Positions 32,401-44,400 of a DNA stretch of 64,000 nucleotides are shown here, piece by piece. Position 1 is the stretch's first letter. Each line of letters starts with the position of its first letter. Position numbers and translations under genes: made by a program. This DNA comes from Cyclospora cayetanensis (lineage: Eukaryota > Apicomplexa > Conoidasida > Eucoccidiorida > Eimeriidae), in NCBI RefSeq assembly GCF_002999335.1, contig NW_020312203.1, forward strand, positions 239,859-303,858. The letters run 5' to 3'. The notes beneath the pieces are model-generated. The model saw only the letters and a list, made by a program, of their open reading frames with translations. It did not search any database and had not been told where the DNA came from.

Positions 32401-35400
32401 CAATACGTCAGCACGCTGTTTCAGGAACATACCAAAAAAGCACTGTCTTTCAGACTTCCCTGCAGTTGAATGTAGAGCGCCTGTCACCCCCCACCCTATC
32501 GACCATGTTTGGGGGAGGCGCAATGGGCATTGTGATATAAGCGCTTGCTACACTGTCGTGGAAAGCTGGCCTCTGCTGCTTCCCTTTATCCATTTCTGTC
32601 AGCCCCATGTGCCCCTGTGTGCGGTGGCATCTTGCATGTGCTTTGTTCTGCTCTGCATGTTTTAGATGGCGTCCACCGAGGGGCTTGGCCGCCAGCTGGA
32701 ACGCCTTTCGGATTTGCTGTCACGCATTCAAAAAGCGCTTGGAGAGTATCTCGAGAAGCAGAGAGAGCAGTTCTCACGCTTCTACTTTGTCGGAGATGAG
32801 GACCTCCTAGAAATGATTGGCAACTCCAAAGACGTGAAACTCGTGCAAAGACATGTCAGCAAACTCTTTGCAGGAATTGCAGCGCTCGAGACAGATCCGG
32901 AGGAGCCATCTACCATCATCGCCATGAGGTAAGTACATAGGGTGTCTTTCGCGCAAGCTCCCGCTGCGGCAGAGAATCGATGCCTTGGGTGTGAGCCCTC
33001 TTGACGACTCTTTTTTTAAGAGATAGAATCTGTGTATATGTGTATGTTTGTATGTATATGTGTATGTATATGTGTATGCATATATGTGTGTATGTATGTA
33101 TATATATATGTGGCCCTTCAAGCAGTTGAGAACTGCACATGGGTGGGTGTTTGTCTGTAGAAGGGCTTGTACTGTAGAAGGGGTATGCTTGAGCTCACCT
33201 ATATGCATTCTCCCGTGGTGTCTATGTATGTATACATGCACACTTCTAGGTACATGTATACGTTGATGCATGTATTCGTATGTGTATGTATATGGATATG
33301 GGTATACATGTTTATGTATGTAGAGGAAAATGTGTTCATATCCCTAGATGTATATATATGTCTATATATATATATATATGTGGTAATTTTCGTCTGTGTA
33401 TATGTGTGTGTATGTGTGTATATGTGTGTGTATGTGTATGTGTGTTTGTGTGTTTGTTTGTCAGTTCGCGGGAGGGCGAAGTTGTACCGTTTGTTAGTGA
33501 GGTTTCGATATTGCAGTACCCATCTCTGAAGGATTGGATGAGTGCAGTTGAGATGCAAATGACTGTTACGTTGGCAGACAGCGTCTCTCGAGCACTTCGC
33601 ACTTTGGAGCAGCTTAACTTGGCAGAGATCACCACGAAGGGCGCATCGGGGGGCCCCTCGGATAGCCCCTTGCAGAACCCTTTTATCAACTGGGTGGGAA
33701 GTTTCCCGCTGCAGGCCTTGCTGCTTGCATTAAACGTACACTGGACGAAGAAATGCGAAGCAGCCTTAACTGCTGGCGAAGCTTCTCAACAAGAGCAAGC
33801 GGCGACAAGCCAGGAAAACGAGTCGGGAGGCCCCACTGGCCATCCTCTGGAGGCTCCTGCCTTGAAGGATTGCTTGACGCTTCTCGCATTCTTGGCAGAC
33901 AACGTGGTACAGGATGTGGGGGTGCTCGTACGCAATCGCATCGTACACCTAATTACAGAAGTAGTGCATCAGCGAGACGTCTGCAGGCAAGCCAAATGCA
34001 CTTCTACTAACAGATTCCAAATCAGCGAAAATGCGCGGCCCATTTTACTGCATATACATATACATATATATATATATATACATACATACATATATATACA
34101 CACATACATATATGCACACATACATATATATATACATACATATATATATACATACATACATACTTGCCGTCAGGGGATCGCGCACACACGGGCGCAAGCA
34201 ACGCCATTTTTCTTCCCGAGGCAGAGCAGTAACAACATGCCCCCGTCGTGGTCCTTCCCATGCACATACACATACACACATACATACATACATACACACA
34301 TATGTGCATCCATACATACACACATGCATATAATATATAGACATGTATGTATATATATGCACGCAGACATACACATACACATACACATTCGTGTACATAC
34401 GTTCACACATACACACCCATGCACATACACATACACATACACATACACACATACATACATACATACAAATGCATATATATAGACATACACACATATATAT
34501 ACCCACATACATGCACACATATTTATACACACATACATACACATATGTACACACACACATGGCAGAGGAACGTTGTGACGGAGTGCAGGGTCCCTTAGAG
34601 AAATGGACAGCCTGCAGCGCCCTTGCGCTGCTCTGCCGAAGCGTTATCCAGTGTGGCAAGCCTCTTTCTGCTGAGCATGTTTATCTCAGATCTCTCATAA
34701 AAGACAACGTCACCTCTAGGAAGGACTTCGGATGGCTGCAGTGCATGCGCTTTTACTTCACACATCCGCCGTCTGGGGGCCCCCTAATTCCCAAGGGCCT
34801 TCTCAAGGTGTGCATGGCGGACGCCTCATTCGACTATGGTTTCGAATATCTTGGTACGGTGTGCTGCAGTGCCTGCGTGCTGCTGCCTCGTTCACGCCTC
34901 TTGTCAGCATTCATACTTTCGCAAAGCGGGAGAGGCGCACATGGGGAGATCAGTAGAGATAGCTAGCAGGGGCCTTGTTTTCCTCATGTTCTCACGAACC
35001 ACGGGTTACAGCTGCCCCCCACCCCGCGTCAGGCATGCACATATCGGTTTCCTATAGATAGACGGAACAAAGCTCGCCACCAACCCTCTATCCCTTTCCT
35101 CTTCATAAGCCCTGTAGACGCGAGCGCTTACGTTGCACCCTGGCCTTGAACTGCTCCTCGATAGGCCCCATGCAGGCATCTCTTTTTGTGTGAAAGCTCG
35201 CCACAGACATGTTTGTGGGGAAACCTCTTGACTGGACAAACGGCTAGGGGCCTTCGGCGAACATTTTTGCATGCACATGGAGAAAGCGCGCGCGTATTGT
35301 GCCAGGCAGCCAGCCTGCAGTACATAATGCATGCTGCCTTTCTACTCTGATAATCCTCTGCTTCTCGCAGGCTTGGCAGAGCGGCTTGTACAGACGCCGC

Positions 35401-38400
35401 TGACGGACAAGTGTTTCCTGACCCTTACGCAAGCGCTAAAGATGAAACTGGGGGGAAATCCCTTCGGTCCTGCAGGTGCCTAACCAGCTTTTCCCCTCTG
35501 ATCCTACTTGCTTTTGGCAGTTCGATACATGGTTGCGTATTCTTTCGCGTGTACGGCCCCTAGTAGAGGACTTTTTTCTCTCTCCAGCGGCCTCTCAGCG
35601 GGCACCCCCCGTCTTTTGGATGCTCTGCCTGGGCTCCTCTTCTGCAGCGGAGCTGCTTTGGAGCAGCATACAGAGGTGTCTTCCTGAGAGCTTTGTCTTC
35701 TTTGCACTACGCTTCTAAAAGCGCAGAGCAAACAAATATTTCGCTTGCAGAAACATTGGGGGAGGTCCTTTGTGTCTTAGAGGAAGGGGGGAAAGCAAGG
35801 CAGCCGCTTGAAAAAGCGGTGCGGGGCTGCCTGCTGCTCAAAGGCGCGTTTGTTCTCAGGCTGTGGACGGACAGGTGTCTGTTCGAGGGGTGATGGGGGG
35901 TACCTTGTCAGGAGGTGCACCTATACGATGGAGGTGTTTTAGAGAGACAGGCCTGTGGTGTGCCTCTGATTCTGCCTCTGTGTGCTCTCAGGTACCGGAA
36001 AAACGGAGTCTGTCAAAGCGTTGGGCAGCGCACTAGGAAGGTATACCTTGGTGTTCAATTGTGATGAAACTTTTGACTTCAACGCAATGGGGCGTCTCTT
36101 CTCGGGGTTGTGTCAAGTGGGGGCTTGGGGCTGTTTTGACGAGTTCAATCGTCTGGACGAAAGAATCTTATCCGCCGTGTCTGAGCAAATCCTCACCATT
36201 CAGGTAGGCGCTGTGCTCTGTTGTTAAAGGAGCTCCGTGTCCGTCTCTTTCGTGCATTTCCCCCTCCCCCCGACTCCCGCACTCTTGTACTTTTTCTTCT
36301 GGGGCTTTTCCCGGCGAACACACACAGACGCACTTCGCCTTGAGCTCAATTGCACCCGGGGGAAGCAGTGAGAATGACGAGAGGCACTTTTCCTCTCTTC
36401 GTGGGTAGCTCTCACTCCTAGGGGCTGTCCTCCGCGCTGTGTTTGTGGTCTCCCTCCGGTCGCATGTGCATATATATGTATATATATGTGGATGTGCCTG
36501 TGTGTGCACGCATATGTATATGTGCACATGTATAGATGCCTATGCGCATGTGAATGTGTGTTGGTATGATCATGTGTTTATGTGCATCTTTGTGCATGTA
36601 AACGTATATTTATGTATGTATATATATATGTGCATGATCATGTGTTTATGTGCATCTTCATGCATGTAAATGTATATATGTGTATATATATGTGTGTATG
36701 ATCATGCGTTTATGTGCACCTTCATGCATGTAAATGTACATATGTGTATATATATGTGTGTATGATCATGTGTTTATGTGCATCTTTGTGCATGTACACG
36801 TATATTTATGTATGTGTATATATATGTGCATGATCATGTATTTATGTGCACCTTCATGCATGTAAATGTATATTTATGTGTGTATATATATTAGGTGGGC
36901 CTGCGCGAGGGTCGCAAGGAGATTGAGTTGCTTGGCAAGGCTACAAAGCTGAATACCGACGTGGGAATCTTTGTCACGATGAATCCGGGTTATGCGGGCC
37001 GTTCGAATTTGCCTGACAATTTGAAGCAGCTCTTTAGGGAGGTGTCGATGATTAAGCCGGACAAGCAGCTGATAGCGCAAGTGACGTTGTACGCGCAGGG
37101 ATTCCGTTCTGCGGAGCGGTTGTCTGGTAAAATTATTTCGCTGTATGATTTGTGTGACAGACAGCTGTCGAAGCAGCCGCATTACGACTTTGGACTGCGT
37201 TCTTTGAAGAGCGCTTTGAGCTCTGCGGGGAGATTGAAGCGGCAGCTGCTGCAGGAGCAGGCTCAGTCTGCGAAGGCGGCCGTCGAGGACGTAGCGCAGG
37301 TAGAGGCAGTTGAGCAGCAGCTGCTGTTGCGCTCGTTTACAGACACGGTGGTACCCAAGTTGGTGGCTCAGGACGTGCCGCTGTTGCGCAGTCTGCTGGT
37401 CGGGGTGTTTCCGGGAGCAGATATTCCGTCGCTTGATGAGAAAATCTTGCTGGAGGAGATTGAGCGTTTGTGCGAGCTGCGCTTTTTGGAGGCGAAGGGC
37501 GAGTGGATCAGCAAGGTGTTGCAGCTTTACCAAATTCAGAGGCTGCAGCATGGCGTTATGTTGGTTGGGGAGACGGGAACAGGCAAGTCTGCTGCTTGGC
37601 GTGTGCTGCTTGAGGCCATGGAGAAAGTTGATGGGGTGAAGGGCGTGGCGTACGTGTTAGACCCCAAAGTTGTGGCGAAGGAGCAGCTGTACGGCCGTCT
37701 CGATTCCACTACTCTTGAGTGGGAAGATGGCGTTTTTACGGCTGTGCTGCGAAAGATCATCTCCACTGCGCAAGAGGCAGGCCCTTCTGCGCAACAGAAA
37801 AGACACTGGGTAGTGTTTGATGGAGACGTTGATCCGGATTGGGCAGAAAATTTGAATTCTGCGCTCGATGACAACAAATTGCTGACGCTTCCAAATGGCG
37901 AGCGTCTCGAAATTCCCAGTTCCGTGCGGCTCCTCTTCGAAGTCGAGACGCTCAAGTATGCCACCCTCGCCACGGTTAGTCGGTGCGGCATTGTCTGGTT
38001 TGCGAGCAGTGTGTTGCCCGATGAAGTGATATTTATGCATCACCTAGAGGAGCTCGCAGCCGTGGGAAGCACCTCCGAAGGCCTTCGCCAAGGTGTCGCG
38101 GGGGGGGGGCAACAAGCAAAGCCCCTCGAACGCGGTGCTCCCTCCCGCATTCTCTCACGCGAATCCTTCAGAGCAGACTCCAGCAGTTTCTCAGGCACGG
38201 GAAGCGACGCGCTGAGGGGTGCTCCTCCAACGCGATCCGGATCTAGGGCGGGCCTGACGAGTGCTGCAGCAGCAGGGTCTAGAAGCACCGCTGAAAATGT
38301 CGCTCAGAGCATAAAGAAACATTGCGTTGAAACCCTTCACCCATTCTTCGAGGCCGGTAGATTTGCTAGCCAGTGTCTAGAACGCGCAGCGCACCACCAA

Positions 38401-41400
38401 CACATCATGGAATTCACCAAAATCAGATGCGTCGAAAGCATGTTCTCCCTCCTCAAGAAGGGCATTCGTCGGGTAGTCGAAAAGAACGAAGAAATGAGGG
38501 CCACGGGTGAAACCTTAGACGAGGAACTCATCGAGCTCTTCATAACCAAGGCACGTCAGGCATTCCTCTCCTCTCCCTAGTACATACAACTCTCCTCCCT
38601 GTTGCCTTGTCTAGCAGCACTTTTTGATGGCTGTCGGGTGACCTACCTAGGATCTCTCGCTGCGTAGCAGCTGCGTGCGGGCTGTCGAGCAGCGAGTCCT
38701 CCCTCACACGCTTCATGAGACCATGCTTCCGTGTAGGATGGCGCTACTGCTACTGTTCTTGCTCATTTTCTTGCTCTTGCTCTTGCTGCTGCTGCCTGCT
38801 GCAGTGGGTGGTTCTCTCCATTCTCTGGGGATTCGGGGGGTCTCTAAGTCTGGCCGGAAGATCTGCATTCAGCGAGGATGTAGCCCGCATTTGTGACGTG
38901 CCGCTGCCTCCTGCCCTCTCCGCCAACAACGGGGAAGCGCAGACGCTTCTTGACTTTGAACCCTCACTCGAAGACGGCCAGTGGCATCACTGGAAAGACC
39001 GCGTCAAGCAGGTGGACATCGATACAAAACAGGTGCGCACAAAGTGCTGCAGATGCACCGCCTACAGGTTTACACCGGAATGAATGCCGCGTCGCTTCAG
39101 GCTGAACGGTTTTTGCTACCGAGACTCTGAGTGTGTTTACATGTGTTTTATGTGTGTCTGTAAATGTTTGTTTGTGTGGGTCCTACTGTGTTCACGTACG
39201 TGTGTCTGCGAGCCTTCTTCAAATGGGAAGAAAGAAGCCTATCATTTTTCTCTTTTTCTTTCTCTCATTGGCTAGCCTTCTCTCTCATTGTCTAGCTTTT
39301 TCTCTCGTTGTCTAGCTTTTTCTCTCGTTGTCTTGCTTTTCTTTCATTGTCCATCTTTTTCTTTCATTGTCTAGCTTTTTCTTTCATTGTCTATCTTTTT
39401 CTCTCATCGTCCATCTTTATTCTCATTCTCCTCCCTCTTTCTCTCATTCTCCTCTCTCTTTCTCTCATTGTTCATCATTTTCTCTCATTGTCCATCTTTA
39501 TTCTCATTCTCCTCCCTCTTTCTCCCATTCTCCTCCCTCTTTCTCTCATTCTCCTCCCTTTTTCTCTCTCGCTTCCATTCTCGTTCTCTCATGCTTTCTA
39601 CACAGGTGCACACGGATGTGTGAAGGGTTCACGTTCATGTCTTGCGTCATACACACCGACACACTGCCGCACTACGTATATCAGCAGCAAGGGCATTTGT
39701 TCTTCATGTGCGTGTATTCTGAATGGAAATTCTCCTTTTCAGGTGAAGGACGCGTCTCTCGTGATTCAGACGGTCGATACCCTGCGTCATCGCGATGTAG
39801 TGGAGGCCTGGTTGGAGGAAAAAAGGCCTTTCATTTTGTGCGGTCCTCCCGGATCGGGGAAAACCATGACTCTAACGGCAGTTTTAAAAGAGCGGACAGA
39901 TTTCGATGTTGCCTTTCTCAACTTTTCCTCTGGTTCGACACCCGATCTGCTGCTCAAGACCTTTGATCATTACTGCGAGCTCACAAAGACAGTCGCAGGA
40001 GGCATGGTCATGCGTCCCGTGATTCCAGGCCGGACACTTATCATTTTCTGTGACGAATGCAACTTACCGTCGGCTGACAAGTACGGCACGCAGCATGTTA
40101 TCATGCTTATTCGCCAAATCGCAGAGTCGGGGGGCTTCTGGCGGTCTATGCCGCAGCTGCAACAGGCCTCTCCTTGGGTATGGATCCGCGTTGAAGGAGT
40201 GCAGTTCGCAGGGGCATGCAACCCTCCAACGGATGCTGGCCGCCACCCCATGAGCAACCGCTTCCTCCGCCATGCGCCTATTATATTCGTCGATTTCCCC
40301 GGCAGAGACTCTCTTGTTCAGGTAATCAAGGAACAAGAGGCGCGCTTGCATTTCTCAACGTTTCTGAAAACTGCTTCCCAAATATGCGGGCCAAAACCCC
40401 ACATTCGCTCTTGTATGTATGTGTATAGGTTTCTATTTGTTTGCATTTGTGTTTGTGTGTGTATAGGTTTCTATTTGTTTGTATTTGTGTTTGTGTATGT
40501 GTATAGGTTTGCATTTGTATGTGTGTATGTGTATAGGTTTCTATTTGTTTGTATTTGTGTATGTGTATAGGTTTGTGTTTGTTTGTATTCGTATTTGTGT
40601 ATGCGCATAGGTTTGTATGTGTTTGTATTTTTGTGTTTATGTGTAGGTTTGTATTTGTGTATATGTGTGTTTTTTTACCTGCGTGTATACTTTTGTTTGT
40701 TTTTTCTTTAATATGTGTGTTTTTGTACTTGTGTGTATAGGTTAGCATGTGTGTATGTTTATATTCTAATGTGAGTGTGTGTGTGTGTGTATTTGTGTGT
40801 ACGGATGTGTATGTTTTTATGTGTGTTTGCATGTTTCTATTTGTGTGTATATCTTTATCAGTGCGTGTTTGTTTGTTTGTTTGTTTGTATTGGTATGCGT
40901 ATTTGTGCGTGTATGTTTGTATTTGTGAGTGTGCATGTCTTTGTTTGTGTGTATGTTGGTATCTGCACGTCTGTACGTAGATGCGTGAGTGGATTGGATG
41001 GTGTTCGCAGATTTACAGTACGTTCAACAGGGCCCTTCTGCGTCCGTATCCCGAGCTTTCTGGAAGTGCAGATTCGCTGACTTTGGCGATGGTGGATTTC
41101 TACTTGGCCTTCTCAGCGGCCTTTACAGTGGATCAGCAGCCGCACTACATTTACTCTCCAAGAGAACTGACGCGCTGGAAGCTTGCGTTGGCAGAGGCCT
41201 TAGAAAGCGGGGCAAACGTGAAGGCCGGTAACACTACCGTGAAGGATTCTTATGAGAACAGCGGAGGAGAGGGGCATCTGGCAAGCCAAGAACGCTCGGT
41301 AGATGCACTGGACAAACTCAACATCACCATCACGCAGCTGGTGCGGATGTACGCGCACGAGGGTCTTCGCATCTTCAGTGACAGACTGGTGACGGTGGCA

Positions 41401-44400
41401 GAGCGACAAAAAACAGACGAAATGCTCGATGAAATAGTACGGAGGTATGTATGCACCTCGTCAGCAGCCTCTTTTTTTAAAAATATATATGTGCCCGCGT
41501 TTGGCTGCCCCTACTCTTGAATTTCTAGCGCAACCGGGTAGAGGGCGCAGAGAGCTACTCAGGGTGCGACACTTTGCACGCTGGCTGCGTAGCTCTTCTC
41601 TGCACACGTTCTAGCTTTTCTGGAAGTACCCTGCGATCAACTTGAGATGGTCTATCCCTTTTATAGCGCGTCCTAGGTTTTTCTTGTCTTTTTTGCCGAA
41701 TCCCTTCTGCGTGGGAATTTTTTCGCGCGTTCTTGAGGCGGGGGCCATCCAGTCTAAACTATTGCTGCAAAGGCCTCTCTATCTACTGATGCGCACAGCG
41801 TGCTGCTGCATTCCTCCCTCCCCGCATGGCAGTGGGTGGTAGAGAGTGGCGGTGGGAACTTTCGAAGCCTCTTTTATTTTTTTGCTGTCCATTTTCTGCA
41901 TACACGTTGGAGAGCGCGTGCAGTCTTACGCGGCGTAAAACTTCAGCGCATTTCTTGTGTTGCATGTCTGTTTAGGCAATTCCCAGGTGTTGATAACGCA
42001 GCGCTCGAGCGTCCAATTCTCTTCACCAGTCTCGCGAGTCGCCACTACTGTGAAGTATCAGTGCCAGCTCTGCGTTCTTTGCTGCAAGGGAAGCTGCGTG
42101 TCTTTAACGAGGAAGTATTTCAGGTGGAGTTGGTCTTCTTTGACGAAGTCCTTCACCACGTGGCGCGCATTGACCGAGTGCTCAGGCAGCCGCTTGGCCA
42201 CTTATTGCTGGTAGGAGCCTCAGGAGCTGGAAAAACAATTCTCACAAAGTTTGTCGCGTGGATGAATGGACTCAGCATCTTCCAGATTAAAGCTGGCCGG
42301 AACTACAGCACGGCGTCCTTCGAGCAAGACCTCCGCGTGGTGATGAAACGTGCAGCCCTGAAAGACGAAAAGATTGCTTTTGTTATTGATGAATCAAACG
42401 CCTTGGGGCCGGCCTTTCTGGAAAGAATGAATGCGCTTCTTGCTTCAGGTGGGATGGCAGTCGGAAATTCGTCGCCGTAGTGTTGCGAAACGCGCGTTTC
42501 GAGGGGGGCTGATGCCTTGCGTATGTATGTATGCATGTAATATATGCACCTATGTATGTATGTATGTACATATATATGTATCTATGCATATGTGTATGCA
42601 GGTATGTATCTATTCATATGTGTATGCATGTATGTATGTTCGTTTTTCTTCGAAGAGATGTGTGGGGGGGGTTCGGTGCTCCGGTGCTCATCCTTTCTCA
42701 AAAAGGTATACCTTAACCGTGCATGCCGCATATGTATTTATGTGCTTTGCAATGGCACGTTTCAGGAGAGGTCCCTGGACTGTTTGAGGGCGACGAGTAC
42801 ACAGCCCTCATCAACGAGTGCAAGGCGGCGTATGGCAGCGAGTTTTTAGGGAGTGGCGAGTCTTCGGAGCTGTTTTCGCGTTTTACGCGCCACGTTCAGA
42901 GAAATTTGCACATCATATTTACGATGAATCCTGCAAATCCTGATTTTTACAACCGGCAAGCCACTTCTCCGGCGTTGTTCAACAGATGCGTCATCGACTG
43001 GTTTGGCGACTGGACTCAGCCGGCCATGGAGCAAGTAGCGTACGCCTTTACGGAGTCTGTTGTCCTTGCCGCGGACAGCTTTTCTCCAGAAGCAACTGTT
43101 GGCGCGAAGCCCATCAGCAGCATTCAGCGAGAAACACTCGAGGAGCAGTCGGATGAAGAGGCAGGCAGCGATGCAGAAGACCTCGCTCGCCGCAGCCGAC
43201 TGGCCACTGCGATTGTAGCGTTCTATTACGCAGTGTCCAAGAGCAATGCTGCTCTAGCAAGGAGCGGACGCAAGTCGAACTACATGACGCCGCGAGATTT
43301 CCTGGATTTCCTGCACCACTTCAGGAAAATTGTCGCCGAAAAAAGCGATGCAAGCGGCGAGCAGCAACATCACCTTCAGGCAGGTCTTCAAACTCTTGCC
43401 CAAGTGGAGCGGCAAGTGGGGGAAATGCGGACGGACCTCACCGAAAAGGGCACTGTCCTCTCCGAGAAGAACGAAGAAGCCGAACGGAAAATGCAACAGA
43501 TGATTGATCAGCAGGCAGAAGCTGAACAGAAGAAGAAGGTGGCCGAAGTCCTTGCACGCAAGCTCGACGAGCAGACCGGAATAATCAAAGAACGCAGAGA
43601 AGCCGTAGAGGCACAGCTGAGCGAAGTGGAGCCGTTGTTGAAAGAAGCAGCAGAAGCGGTTACTAACATCCCCAAGAAGAGTCTTGACGAGCTTAAAAGC
43701 ATGAGCAACCCGCCAGCCATGGCAAAGCTCGCAGTGGAGGCTGTCGCTGTGCTTATCACCGATGCTGGAGAGAAGGCAGTCTCCTGGGAAGATGCGAGAA
43801 AGATACTCAAGGCCACCGACTTCATTCCGAAGGTCAGGAAGCGTAGATCCATGGACTGTAAAGCCAGTTCAGCTGTTGCCAGCATGTGCTCCTAGTACTA
43901 GAAGAATTTCTCCCCAAGCAGTGTTGCGCTCGTAAAGTGTAAAGTTACCAAAGTTATTGCACGCGGCAGGCACACATAAACGGGTGCCGCACAGTTTTGG
44001 ATGCCTTTGAAGAAATTTTTTTCATGGTTTCATGGGGAAAAAATGCCCTGCTTGTCTGTGCACATTTGGGGTTGGTGGTTTTTAGCTAGTAACTGCTATC
44101 TGTCTGCAGTTTTTGCAGTTGTATTTAGAAGGGAAAAGCTCTTCATTATGCGCAGAAGATGTACTTTTTTCCGAAATGATTGCTGTGGATGCTGTGCGCT
44201 GTGTTGTGCTTTCAGATTTTGAATTTCGACTGCGCGTCTGTCAGCTCAGCAACACGTCGAAGAATTCAGTCCAAGTATTTGACGGGCGACTGGGATATAG
44301 ATCGCATCAACAAAGCGTCTCGCGCGGCCGGCCCCTTGGCACAGTGGGTAGAGAGCAGTGTGAAGTTCGTGTTGATTAGCGAGCAGGTTGAGCCCTTACA

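Larger units (their letters stand above)
35992..42448 (+). other. Dynein motor region, AAA1 to AAA4
   Basis: The four nucleotide-binding AAA modules are all intact. AAA1 has Walker A GPAGTGKT (about residue 2012, codon split by intron 12) and Walker B CFDEFNR. AAA2 has GETGTGKS (about 2308) and [11 protein letters not shown]3 has GPPGSGKT (about 2745) and [13 protein letters not shown]4 has GASGAGKT (about 3128) and [10 protein letters not shown]1 carries the conserved [10 protein letters not shown] and [12 protein letters not shown], which mark the main ATPase site. The AAA2-AAA3 linker holds a coccidian-style Gly/Ser/Ala/Arg insert of about 75 residues at roughly 38090-38300, absent from the animal protein as I recall it. 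Confidence 0.93.

Noticed and set aside
33199..33558. Open frames of His/Thr/Tyr or Cys/Val/Met in TATG repeats (also 34022-34659, 27834-28220, 40326-40832)
   Set aside because: Tetranucleotide and hexanucleotide repeats lack stops in several frames. These lie wholly inside dynein introns whose borders are fixed by the protein alignment.
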